Shown in pieces: positions 10,148-18,676 of a DNA stretch of 64,000 bases. Source of the stretch: an uncultured Bacteroidales bacterium (GTDB taxonomy: Bacteria; Bacteroidota; Bacteroidia; Bacteroidales; Muribaculaceae); the NCBI GenBank assembly GCA_902781045.1, contig CACZHT010000006.1:51746-115745 (forward strand), in the 5' to 3' direction. Position numbers and translations under genes: made by a program. Position 1 is the first letter of the stretch. Each line of letters begins with the position of its first letter. Under the pieces are notes generated by a model. That model saw only the letters and a list, made by a program, of their open reading frames with translations. It did not search any database and had not been told where the DNA came from.

Positions 10148-10876
10148 ATGGCAAAGGAAAGAGAATTGGTTGGTTCGATTGAACAACAACGATACTTTAA
10201 AGCCGCTCCCCATGTTACAGCCGAAGAGGACGAAGGCACGAGAGAGTTGGGACCACTTTATCCATTCCTTATAAGCGGTGGTACGAATACTGAACGTTAT
10301 TATTTCACACACATCAACGACACTACAGCGTATAAATTCAACATTATACCCAAGTATTTTGGCAATGAGTCAAGTTATACTGAAATTTTCCCCGGGAGAA
10401 TAAGGAATATACTTAAAAATAATGTCGGCGCGAAGGTCTATTGCATTTTTGATTTAGATACAGTTTATAGTAATAAAACAAACCAAGATAAGCATAAGGC
10501 CTTTCAAGAGAGCGTGTCGGAAGAAATAAGAGATGGGTCTGTAGTATTATGTCCTAGTATGCCCAGCATAGAGTATTGGTTTCTCTTGCACTTTGAGAAC
10601 TATACGGACTTGATAAAAAGTTGTGGCACCAAAATGCAAAGGCTATTAGCACCTCACATGATGCCATTCTTCCCTGACACCAACAAGAAATTGATAAATC
10701 TGTTAAAAGACAAGAAGTATATCAACAAACCTACTTGGGTCATTGCTCTTTGTGCTGACGGGAAACTGGAAACAGCTATTAAACGGGCTGAAGATAATAT
10801 CAAAACAGCGATAGAACTAGGAAATCTGGACAAACAATCTTATTCGTTTGTCTATAAAGCTTTTAAGCAAGAGTAA
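10148..10876 (+). CDS. RloB-like protein (TOPRIM-like effector)
   Basis: A 242-residue protein translated with the preceding ATPase. Visible landmarks are SGGTNTERYYF (about residues 42-52), IFDLD (about 100-104) and PSIEYWFLLHF (about 139-149). The Glu in the first, the DxD in the second and the E-x-W-[FL]-LLHF stretch in the third are typical of the RloB family, whose fold is related to TOPRIM nucleases. RloB was first described as linked to restriction systems; with an RloA-type ATPase it is thought to cause abortive infection. No restriction genes are adjacent, so this is a free-standing pair. A DUF4435/AriB (PARIS-like) assignment is a possible alternative, but the motifs favour RloB. 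Confidence 0.75.
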   Translation: MAKERELVGSIEQQRYFKAAPHVTAEEDEGTRELGPLYPFLISGGTNTERYYFTHINDTTAYKFNIIPKYFGNESSYTEIFPGRIRNILKNNVGAKVYCIFDLDTVYSNKTNQDKHKAFQESVSEEIRDGSVVLCPSMPSIEYWFLLHFENYTDLIKSCGTKMQRLLAPHMMPFFPDTNKKLINLLKDKKYINKPTWVIALCADGKLETAIKRAEDNIKTAIELGNLDKQSYSFVYKAFKQE

Positions 10877-10935
10877 GACTAAACTGCAATTTTTAGGAGC
10901 TCGCGTTATAGATAGTGATTATCGCATGAGTATGA

Positions 10936-11160
10936 CAGGGTGGTCTCTTGACCCGGCAATTCTGCAAGAGATTTGACGCGCTCGAGCACAAACTGCCGCA
11001 CGGCGGTGGTCGCGCCGACGGCTGTCGACAGCATCCATGAGGCGCACCACTATGAATAAGATCGCAACATCATTATCGCCGGCACGGTGCGAGTCAAGCC
11101 CGACATGACCATGCAGCCCGATACCGTGCAGCGTGCCCGTGACGAGCGGTGCGAGCCTCC
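10936..11160 (+). pseudogene. Rhs fragment (displaced remnant 2, decayed)
   Basis: From 10978 to about 11150 the DNA still aligns to toxin positions 5956-6120 and to remnant 1, but it has in-frame stops (for example TGAATAA near 11051) and indels. The segment just before it (about 10936-10980) resembles the leader before remnant 1, ending in both with CGCTCGAGCAC. The two remnants therefore share a boundary not found in the intact gene, and they flank the ATPase/RloB pair. Confidence 0.7.
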
Positions 11161-11395
11161 CCCTCCCCTTTGGGAAGAGGCCGCTGAAAAAGTACAGGCA
11201 AATAATTGATTTGCTTCACGATGGTTATATTCAGACCTAGATTTGAATAAATTAACTGCAAATTTCGTGATATTTCAAATTATATCCAAGAAATATTGCG
11301 CCCGTTCGGTTGCGAGCTAAAGGTTCGCGGTTTATTCGCGTAATTCGCGGTTTATTACTTTTTCAGCAGCCTCTTGGGAAAGGGGAGGGGAGGCT
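11155..11395 (+). mobile_element. MITE-like element with 35-bp inverted ends
   Basis: The 35 bases at 11160-11194 match the reverse complement of 11356-11390 at 31 positions; three of the four differences are the GGG/CCC palindrome centre. The ~160 bp between hold no ORF. They include ATTCGCGGTTTATT motifs related to the tandem arrays at 60.5-61.1 kb. It abuts Rhs remnant 2 on the left and a C/G-rich array on the right. No transposase is present and no clear target duplication was seen. Confidence 0.5.
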
Positions 11396-11660
11396 GCCTG
11401 GCAGTCATTGTATTGAGCATTGCCGCATTGCCTCCAAACCCCACCCCTGACCCCTCCCCTTTGGGAAAGGGGAGGGGAGGCTGCCAGGCAGTCATTGTGC
11501 ACTGCCGCATTGCCGCATTGCCGCCAAACCCCACCCCTGACCCCTCCCCTTTGGGAAAGGGGAGGGGAGGCTGCCTGGCAGTCATTGTGCAATGAGCATT
11601 GTGCATTGCCGCCAAACCCCACCCCTGACCCCTCCCCTTTGGGAAAGGGGAGGGGAAACC
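11374..11660. repeat. C/G-rich palindromic repeat array
   Basis: One partial and three full copies of a unit of about 80-95 bp. Each has a palindromic core CCCCTCCCCTTT-GGG-AAAGGGGAGGGG followed by GGCTGCC(T/A)GGCAGTCATTG and then short runs of GCATTGCCGC. Another copy of the core lies at 34616. Any protein read from it is repeat-derived, so I call no gene here. Confidence 0.85.
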
Positions 11661-11694
11661 GCAATCGCCGAATAGTTAGCTAACAACTAAAAAC

Positions 11695-13101
11695 TCACTT
11701 GCCCAGCATGATGTTGATGACGGCGTTGACATCGGCGATGTCGACGTTGCCGTTGCCGGTGACGTCGGCTGCCGGCACCATAGCGGCCTTGCCGAGCATG
11801 ATGTTGATAACGGCGTTGACATCGGCGATGTCAACCACATCGTTACCGGTGACATCACCGGTGATCCCCACCACAGGCTCGTTGGGCGTGACCCCCTTGC
11901 CAATCTTGTAGACAGCCATGCCGTTGTAGCACTTGAAGGTGAACAGTGTGACACAAGGCTCACCGCCCTCCTCACCATACTCCACATTGAAGCAGTGCAC
12001 ACGGTTGCCACCGTCGGACATCTCGCCCAGGCCATTGGCCGGGATGGTCCAATAGAGCTGCATGCCGGGGATGGACATGCCCTCGCCCAGCTCGCAGATG
12101 TTGGCCTGACAAGCACGCATGAGACCCGCATCGGTCGTTCCTGAGTACTGCGCCATGGCGTAGACCAGGAAGTTGCGGTCGTCAAGGGTAAACTCGGCAC
12201 AGCCGTTGGCACCCACCTCATAGGGAGACAGCGCGGGGTCAACCCCGTCGAACGAGTCGATGAGCGTGCCGGTCACATCATAGAGCGCCGGTGCGCCATT
12301 GAAGCCGTCGACATAGAAGAGTTCGCCCGCATAGGGGTCATCGGCATTGGGGTCATAGCACATCTTGACCGTCGGCCCATAGGCCCACTGCGTGACTGTC
12401 TCGGGATAGAAGTCGACGATGTCAAGATAGGTGTCGCCATCAAATCCACCCTCGACATACTCGAAGCTGTCGCCCTGTCCGACATACCAACGGTAGACAG
12501 TGGGCGAGTTGGCCGCTGCGCTCATGATGGTGCATCCGGCCTCCTGCAGGGTGATGTCGCCCAGCACGTCGTAGTAGTCGGTGCGCAGGACGATGTCCTT
12601 GGGCAACTTACCCAGCAAGGTCAGCTCGCCCGACTCGGTGTCGAGGCTATAGAACGGCACACTGACCGACCCCTCGGCCTCGCTGGTGTAGGGCGCCACC
12701 CAGACGTGCCCGAAGTTGTCGACACCAATCGAATTGACCCCCAGGAAAGTCATGTAGGGCTGTCCGTCGAGTGTCACATCGAGCGGCGGCAACTCGGTAC
12801 CGTCCTCAACCTTGAAACGGTAGATGACCGATGCACTACCCAGGGTGTCGGTGCCCTGAATGATGGTTTTGGCCTCGCTGCGGGCCACATAGATGATGTC
12901 GCCCGCCATGACAGCTGTGCGCGCACGCGCGTTGCAGGCATCCATAGCCGGGAACTGCCCACCGTTGTGGATGCGGTCCACGACCCACTGGTTGGCGATG
13001 TTGATACCGTTGACGGCATCATATTGCTGACCGTCGATGGCTGCCGTGGCACCCAGGGCCAGCATTGCCGACATTGCAGCAAAAAGTAAGATTTTCTTCA
13101 T
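11695..13101 (-). CDS. secreted protein with dockerin-like C-terminal repeats
   Basis: A 468-residue protein with a signal peptide (MKKILLFAAMSAMLALGATA). The middle has repeated strands with FGHVWVAPY, YSLDTESGELTLLG and GELFYVDGFNGAPALYDV, suggesting a beta-propeller-like fold that reads like the PKD lipoprotein at 15.8 kb; no enzyme motif is seen. The C terminus holds two dockerin-like repeats (DVTGNDVVDIADVN and DVTGNGNVDIADVN, each followed by AVINIMLGK), with Asp/Asn spacing of an EF-hand-like calcium loop. It is the last gene of the minus-strand uptake locus, 40 bp after the GHL10 gene. Surface location is inferred; function unknown. Confidence 0.8.
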   Translation of the reverse strand: MKKILLFAAMSAMLALGATAAIDGQQYDAVNGINIANQWVVDRIHNGGQFPAMDACNARARTAVMAGDIIYVARSEAKTIIQGTDTLGSASVIYRFKVEDGTELPPLDVTLDGQPYMTFLGVNSIGVDNFGHVWVAPYTSEAEGSVSVPFYSLDTESGELTLLGKLPKDIVLRTDYYDVLGDITLQEAGCTIMSAAANSPTVYRWYVGQGDSFEYVEGGFDGDTYLDIVDFYPETVTQWAYGPTVKMCYDPNADDPYAGELFYVDGFNGAPALYDVTGTLIDSFDGVDPALSPYEVGANGCAEFTLDDRNFLVYAMAQYSGTTDAGLMRACQANICELGEGMSIPGMQLYWTIPANGLGEMSDGGNRVHCFNVEYGEEGGEPCVTLFTFKCYNGMAVYKIGKGVTPNEPVVGITGDVTGNDVVDIADVNAVINIMLGKAAMVPAADVTGNGNVDIADVNAVINIMLGK

Positions 13102-13141
13102 AATTGTCTGATTGTTTATTGGGTTATTAATTAGTGAGAAT

Positions 13142-15709
13142 TCATTTTCCTAGCATCATGTTGATGACGGCGTTGACATCGGCGATGTCGATGCCACCGT
13201 CGCCGGTCACATCACCCGCCGGTGTTGACTCGGCCTTGCCGAGCATGATGTTGATGACGGCGTTGACATCGGCAATGTCGACCTGTCCGTCACCGGTGAC
13301 ATCGCCTGGCTGCGAGGCGCGATAGACGTAGGTCATGACGGGCGAATAGTCGGTGTATTGCGTGGTCGAGCCTGTGGCCACAGTCAGGTAGGCAAAGCGC
13401 GTGCGCACATAGTAGGTGTTGCCGTCTTCCTGCCTGCCCACACCCGTGATGTCCTGCAACTCAACCGAGCTGAACGAGCCGTCGGTGACGGTGCCCTTGT
13501 AGGTCTGGCGCGTGGGGAAGGTGCTGGAAGCGCTGACCTCGACACGCAGCGATGTGATGCCCGCCTCGGGCTGCACCCGGATGCGCGATGTGCCATAGAG
13601 CACTCCCCCATCGACTGTGGGCACCAGCACGACTGGCACCTGGGGGATGACCTCGACGGTGCGGAAGGCGACCACCGGCGACTGCTCGCTGAGTTGTCCC
13701 TGCGTGGCCGTGAGACGGGCATAGTAGGTGGTTGCCCCGGCCAACACATAGGCCGGCACGGTGATGCTCGGCTCACTGGTAGTGACACTATATTTGACCG
13801 TGCCCATGTTGGCTGCGGTCGAGATTTCAAGCAGATAGGTAGTGCCGCCGCCCAGGTCGTTCCAGGTGATGGTGGGTGTAAGTGGCACATCGGTGGCATC
13901 GCCGGCCGGACTGGTGATGGCAATGGCGCCGAGTGTCATAGCACGCGCCTCGCTGGCATTGTCCCACAGGTTGACACCACGCGCCACCACGCGCCACCAG
14001 TACTGCTGCCCCACATTCAGCCCATTCAAGGCACTGATGGGCAGGCTGGCCGAGTCGACCTCAACGCGGGTCACCTGCCTGGTGAGTGCCGCATCGGCAT
14101 AGACCTCGACAGTGAATAGCGTGGCTCCCGGCGCACTCCATCGCAGCATTCCCAGACGCGAGACACTGGACCCGTCGTCGGGGGCGACAATCACAGGCTT
14201 GGGTGCCTGCTGTGGTGTCGCTCCCAGCATGACCGGGGCATACTCGTTCTCCCAGCGGTCAAGGATGGTGACGGCATAGCGGTGTCCCGTGCGGTGTGCC
14301 GCATCGATGCCATAGGCAGGACTGTAGCTGATGCCCAACATGTAGTCGGGTTGACAACGGAACTGCGCATCGGCGACCGAGTCGGGGATGGCATAGACCA
14401 CATAGCGCACATTCTGGTCAGGCGTCCAGCGAAGCGAGTCGCCGTCGAGATGCACATCGCTCACCGTGGTGTAGTCGCGGTCGGGCTTGAGCCAGGCCGG
14501 CACAGGACAGATGGCCGGCGTGGTGAACGCATAGCGCTTGAGGTAGTGCCGCAACTGCGTCACCCGTCCATCCAAGCTCTGGCTGAAGTTGCGCCAGGTG
14601 GTGTACTTGAAGTAAATCATGCCATAGACTCCACTGGTCATGGCCTGACGCATGACGTTGACCTGCAACAGATATTCCGGCAGGTCCCAGCCTGTAGTGC
14701 CCGACTCGCGGGCATAGCCGCTGATGTAGACGTGACGGTTGAACTTGTGTCCTACCATGCCCCACCAGTTGGTAACCTCGTCGTAGGTGCCGGCGGTGTT
14801 CCAGTAGACCTGCGGCGAGATGAAGTCGATGGTGCCTCGCGTGATCCATGCCATGGGGTCGCTGTAGATCTGATTGTACTGCCAGTCGCTGCCTGGGCTG
14901 GGCTCCACACCATATTGTGCGGCCACCGCCGGACTGCTGCACGCCACTCCCGCCGGACTGATGCCAAATCGCACCCAGGGTTTGGTCTGCTTGACCATCT
15001 GGTTGACATCGTGCACCATCTGGTTGACATTCTCGCGCCGCCAGTCGGCCTGACTCATTGTGCCTCCATCGGCCAAATAAGCATTATACTGCTCGGCATC
15101 GAGGGTGAAGGATGGATTGTCCTGATTGTAGAAGTAGTCATCGAAGACCAGCCCGTCGACATCATACTTGGTGATGATGTCGCGGCACACGTCCACCACG
15201 CGCTGTCGCACCTCGGGAATGCCCGGGTTGAGCACCGTCTCATAGTCGGTGGCCAGGAGCCAGTCGGGATGCGAGTTCTCATAGTTGCGAGGGTCGTCGC
15301 CCCAGGTGTCGCGATTGCGCGGCTTGTAGCGATAGGGATTGACCCAGGCATACAGCTCGATGCCGCGCTTGTGCGCCTCCTGGACGATGAACTCCAGCGG
15401 GTCGAACGCCGGCGCGACACCTCGCTCGGTCGAGCAATAGCTGGACCACGGCTCGTAGGCCGAATTGTAGAGCGCATCGCACATGGCACGAACGTGGAAG
15501 TAGACCACATTCATATTGTTGACTGCCAGTGTGTCGAGCATCTTCTGGCAGGCCTTGCGCATGGTGGCGGCATTGCTGGTGGTGATAGCTCCGCTGGGCC
15601 AGTCGCTGACGTAGGCACTCATCCACACACCTCGCGCCTCACGCTTGACGGTCTGTGCCGTGAGCGTGAGCGCAAGCAGTGCGGTGAGTATCACTATGAC
15701 TTTCTTCAT
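13142..15709 (-). CDS. GHL10-family glycosyl hydrolase with FnIII-like and dockerin-like domains
   Basis: 855 residues with a signal peptide (1-20). Residues ~23-350 match the glycosyl hydrolase-like 10 family (DUF187): REARGVWMSAYVSDWP, YFHVRAMCDALYNS, FDPLEFIVQEAHKRGIE, AWVNPYRY, DGLVFDDYFY. Family members include DigH, which cuts peptidoglycan glycan strands lacking stem peptides. Two or three FnIII/Ig-like beta domains follow (~430-790), then the doubled dockerin-like tail (DVTGDGQVDIADVN, DVTGDGGIDIADVN). A paralogue sits at 23.8 kb on the other side of the SusC/D operon. The substrate is not shown by the sequence; peptidoglycan is a family-based guess. Confidence 0.88.
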   Translation of the reverse strand: MKKVIVILTALLALTLTAQTVKREARGVWMSAYVSDWPSGAITTSNAATMRKACQKMLDTLAVNNMNVVYFHVRAMCDALYNSAYEPWSSYCSTERGVAPAFDPLEFIVQEAHKRGIELYAWVNPYRYKPRNRDTWGDDPRNYENSHPDWLLATDYETVLNPGIPEVRQRVVDVCRDIITKYDVDGLVFDDYFYNQDNPSFTLDAEQYNAYLADGGTMSQADWRRENVNQMVHDVNQMVKQTKPWVRFGISPAGVACSSPAVAAQYGVEPSPGSDWQYNQIYSDPMAWITRGTIDFISPQVYWNTAGTYDEVTNWWGMVGHKFNRHVYISGYARESGTTGWDLPEYLLQVNVMRQAMTSGVYGMIYFKYTTWRNFSQSLDGRVTQLRHYLKRYAFTTPAICPVPAWLKPDRDYTTVSDVHLDGDSLRWTPDQNVRYVVYAIPDSVADAQFRCQPDYMLGISYSPAYGIDAAHRTGHRYAVTILDRWENEYAPVMLGATPQQAPKPVIVAPDDGSSVSRLGMLRWSAPGATLFTVEVYADAALTRQVTRVEVDSASLPISALNGLNVGQQYWWRVVARGVNLWDNASEARAMTLGAIAITSPAGDATDVPLTPTITWNDLGGGTTYLLEISTAANMGTVKYSVTTSEPSITVPAYVLAGATTYYARLTATQGQLSEQSPVVAFRTVEVIPQVPVVLVPTVDGGVLYGTSRIRVQPEAGITSLRVEVSASSTFPTRQTYKGTVTDGSFSSVELQDITGVGRQEDGNTYYVRTRFAYLTVATGSTTQYTDYSPVMTYVYRASQPGDVTGDGQVDIADVNAVINIMLGKAESTPAGDVTGDGGIDIADVNAVINMMLGK

Positions 15710-15743
15710 TTGCTTCTATTTAAAAGTACTGATCCTCAGGAGT

Positions 15744-15840
15744 TAAGGAGTTAAGGGAGTTAGAGGAGTTAAGACGATTGCCTAGTAATGTGTCGGCCTT
15801 ACTACTTTACTACCCTACTACTTTACTACTTAACTACTTC
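15744..15840. repeat. short degenerate tandem repeats
   Basis: About four copies of GGAGTTAAG-like units (15748-15782) followed by several TACTACTTTAC-like units (15799-15838) fill the gap between the PKD lipoprotein and the GHL10 gene. A related AGTAGTAAAGTAGT stretch lies at 31162. No promoter box is clear here. Confidence 0.7.
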
Positions 15841-15845
15841 AGAAA

Positions 15846-17588
15846 CTAGAAGAGGTTGGTCAACCGGGGGTTGATGCACACACCCAGAATCTTATCCTTG
15901 TTGCCATTGAAGTTATACACCTTGCCGTCCTCGGGATCGAAGTAATAGAGTCCGGTGGTGTAGTTCTTCTCGGTCTTTGCAGCCCGGAAGCCGAAGTAGA
16001 CGTAGTGCGTCTGCGGGTCGACAGCCATCTGCGTGGTGTAGACACCCTCGGCATCGGTGGTGTTGATAGGATCGGCATCCATCTGAATGAATTTCAGATA
16101 GTTGTCGTAGGTGACGGTGGCGTTGTCGGCCGGTAGCGGATACTGGCCGAATCCCACATCGGGTGTCGTCCCCTTAGTCATCCACACATACAGATAGCCG
16201 AGATCCTCGTCGATGGTGAACGCACGCGGCTGTGTGGTCTCGAGCACGATGGGATAGGGAATGGGGTCGCTGGCCTTGGCCCCACCGGCCACGATGTTGC
16301 CCGGCTTGAAGCGATAGATGCCATAGCCCGAATAGTTCTTTCCCCACCAGAACATGCCCTTACTGTCGACATAGATGCCGGTGTGAATAGCTCCGTAGGA
16401 GATACCCTTACCATAGTAAGCCAGCTGGTTGTTGACCACAAAGTATCCCGCCGTACTGCTGAAGTTTGTCTCCTCGACTGCACCACGCGTGTTGAGCGGC
16501 AAACGCCGGATGCCCGTGTTGCGGTCGGTATAATAGAGATATTCGCCGTCGACACATCCCTGGAACGGGTCATTGAACGCCTGTCCGCCCACATTGGTCA
16601 CCATGACGTTGACATTGGTGCCATCGGCACTCATAGCAGTGATTTTGCCATCGCCCAGCACACTGTTCTCATCGTTGACATAGTAATACTGTTTGCCGCA
16701 GTCCAGGATATAGACAAAATCTTGCTCAAGCGCGCCTTCGTCGGTGGCCGTCTTCTCTACTCCGAACACCAGTTGTGTGGGCATATTTCCCGAGCTCACT
16801 CCCATGTCGAATGCCATATTCTTAGTGCCTTGTGGCAACAGGCTCATGTCGACGAGCTTATAAGCCTTGATGTTTCCGCCCAGCTCGGCATAGTAGATGG
16901 TAGGTGCCGGCACGCTCGACCCGACCTGCACGTTGACATAAGAGTCCTCCAGGCGTCGGTTCTCTCCCTCGGTGTCAAACCAAGTGTGCAACTCGATTCG
17001 CTGCGAGCCGATGTTGCTGAATGTGAGCGCGCCTGGGTTGGAGATATTGCCTTGCGCATCGCTTGTGCCGTCGAAGCGTGTAATCTCGTTGCCATTGGCA
17101 TCTCTCGTCCCTTCAGGGAAGATCCACTCATAACGACACTTGAGATTCTCGGGGTTGGGCAACTCCACTCCCAGCAGGACGGTAACATCATTGATGACCA
17201 CGGTGGGAGCGCTCTGTTCTACCACCGACAGTGTGGGTGCAATATCATAGATGAGCAGAGGGTAGGTACGTGTGCCCACTCCATCGATTGTGAGCGACAC
17301 TTTGTATAACCCCGCCTTGTCAAATTTATGCTTGGGATTGGCCTCGGTTGAGGTGTGGCCATCTCCAAAGTCCCATGTGATTGCTCCCGACTTGGCCGAG
17401 GTGTTGTTGAACTGAATGGTCGACACGACATAGAAGTCGAGCATGTACTCGTCACCGTCAACATTGTAGGTGAAATCGACATCTTTGCCCGGGAAATTGC
17501 CATACGTAGGCTCTTTATCGACACAAGCAGACAACACGCATGCCAAGAAAGCAATCAAACCAGTTATTTTAAGAACTTTCATAGTCAT
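15846..17588 (-). CDS. PKD-domain surface lipoprotein
   Basis: About 580 residues with a lipoprotein signal peptide (KITGLIAFLACVLSAC). ATG 17582 (MKVLK) is an equally good start. A PKD domain follows at about residues 50-110 (ITWDFGDGHTSTEANPKHKF). The rest looks like a beta-propeller with phrases such as GEYLYYTDRNTGIRRLPLN, GMFWWGKNYSGYGIYRF and THYVYFGFRA. It begins five bases after the previous lipoprotein and is the last gene of the SusC/D operon. Proteins in this position usually sit on the cell surface and help bind the glycan; that role is inferred from context. No catalytic motif is seen. Confidence 0.82.
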   Translation of the reverse strand: MTMKVLKITGLIAFLACVLSACVDKEPTYGNFPGKDVDFTYNVDGDEYMLDFYVVSTIQFNNTSAKSGAITWDFGDGHTSTEANPKHKFDKAGLYKVSLTIDGVGTRTYPLLIYDIAPTLSVVEQSAPTVVINDVTVLLGVELPNPENLKCRYEWIFPEGTRDANGNEITRFDGTSDAQGNISNPGALTFSNIGSQRIELHTWFDTEGENRRLEDSYVNVQVGSSVPAPTIYYAELGGNIKAYKLVDMSLLPQGTKNMAFDMGVSSGNMPTQLVFGVEKTATDEGALEQDFVYILDCGKQYYYVNDENSVLGDGKITAMSADGTNVNVMVTNVGGQAFNDPFQGCVDGEYLYYTDRNTGIRRLPLNTRGAVEETNFSSTAGYFVVNNQLAYYGKGISYGAIHTGIYVDSKGMFWWGKNYSGYGIYRFKPGNIVAGGAKASDPIPYPIVLETTQPRAFTIDEDLGYLYVWMTKGTTPDVGFGQYPLPADNATVTYDNYLKFIQMDADPINTTDAEGVYTTQMAVDPQTHYVYFGFRAAKTEKNYTTGLYYFDPEDGKVYNFNGNKDKILGVCINPRLTNLF

Positions 17589-17593
17589 AGTGT

Positions 17594-18640
17594 TTAGTTA
17601 AGAGAAACTTCCTTGTTATCAGATGTGATGCCCGCCTTTCCTGTAGCCTTGTCGTAGACGCGGAAGTCGGGATTGAGCGTATAGTTACGCGAGAAGTTGA
17701 CGGAATAAGTCTTTTCGGCGGTGTTATAAATCCACGCTGTGAAAGGAATCTGCTCAAGCAACTCCTTCCAGTAGGGCATGCACTCGCGCCGCACACTGGT
17801 GATTTTTCCTCCCGTGTCGTCGCTATACCTGCACAGCAACCACTCTGATGACTTATATACCTCATAGACATTGACTCCGGCCGGGGCCAAGTCGGGCGAA
17901 GCAATCTCGTGAATGGTGGTCACGCCATCATCGACCGAGATATAGTAGTAGTGGTCCACCTCATCGGTTGTAAACCAGGCGTCAGACTTCTGACCGCTCT
18001 CCACCACAGTGGGATAATTGACATTGTACTTGGCATTCATCGCCTCAAACTGCTCTTGCGTAAAATCATAGTTGATGTAGATGTTGCGCAAGTCGTTATA
18101 GTACGTGCTGTCCTTGGTCAAGGCATTCACCAGATAGGAACAGAACTCACCCTTGAACGTGCTGGGATAATACTCGTTGAACTTTTCCTCATCCCACTCA
18201 AGCGGATTGCTCCAAGTCTTGGGCTCGAGTGTTTTAGATGTCGGGAACGAGTCGGTCAACACATATTCATAGCCATCCCACACCGCTTTGCTGTGCGCAT
18301 AGGTGGCCAACTGCTGGCGGCGCACCGTGTCGACAGTGGTGATGGTCTTGGTGTAGGACAATGCGGTGGTCAGGCGAGCCGTTGCCGCAGCCTCGTCGGT
18401 GCGTTTGGTCTGCGCCCACACGGCACAGTGGTCAATCTCGTTTTCAGCCGACGTGTAGTACATGGCCTTAAACCCCGCATAATTGCCCGCCTTGATGGTC
18501 ACGGAGTTCTGCTCCCAACTGACCGTTGGCAGGACCACACCGATTTCCATATTGTCGGCAAATGGGTCGTGCACGGCACACGATGTCATCAACACCGCCG
18601 CAAGTGCACTCACACCCAACAATTGATATATCTTCTTCAT
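17594..18640 (-). CDS. lipoprotein encoded after SusD (SusE-position protein)
   Basis: 348 residues starting MKKIYQLLGVSALAAVLMTSC, a lipoprotein signal. I do not recognise a family. The sequence is rich in Tyr, Trp and Asp and has no enzyme motif. The position, 36 bp after susD and 5 bp before the PKD lipoprotein, is where surface glycan-binding lipoproteins (SusE/SusF-like) are found. The N-terminal part (VVLPTVSWEQNSVTI) could begin a SusE-type Ig domain, but this is weak. Confidence 0.75.
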   Translation of the reverse strand: MKKIYQLLGVSALAAVLMTSCAVHDPFADNMEIGVVLPTVSWEQNSVTIKAGNYAGFKAMYYTSAENEIDHCAVWAQTKRTDEAAATARLTTALSYTKTITTVDTVRRQQLATYAHSKAVWDGYEYVLTDSFPTSKTLEPKTWSNPLEWDEEKFNEYYPSTFKGEFCSYLVNALTKDSTYYNDLRNIYINYDFTQEQFEAMNAKYNVNYPTVVESGQKSDAWFTTDEVDHYYYISVDDGVTTIHEIASPDLAPAGVNVYEVYKSSEWLLCRYSDDTGGKITSVRRECMPYWKELLEQIPFTAWIYNTAEKTYSVNFSRNYTLNPDFRVYDKATGKAGITSDNKEVSLN

Positions 18641-18676
18641 CGTATATTCTATATTCGGTTAAACAAAACGCATCTA

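Noticed and set aside
10148..10876. PARIS (AriB/DUF4435) assignment for the second defence gene
   Set aside because: The motifs SGGTNTERYYF and IEYWFLLHF fit RloB better; this cannot be excluded without a profile search.
11332..11683. Short open frames across the C/G-rich array
   Set aside because: They exist on both strands because the repeat lacks stops; the peptides are only the translated repeat.
14282..15754. 490-codon open frame on the plus strand
   Set aside because: It is antisense to the GHL10 gene and composed of Val/His/Asp-rich shadow sequence.
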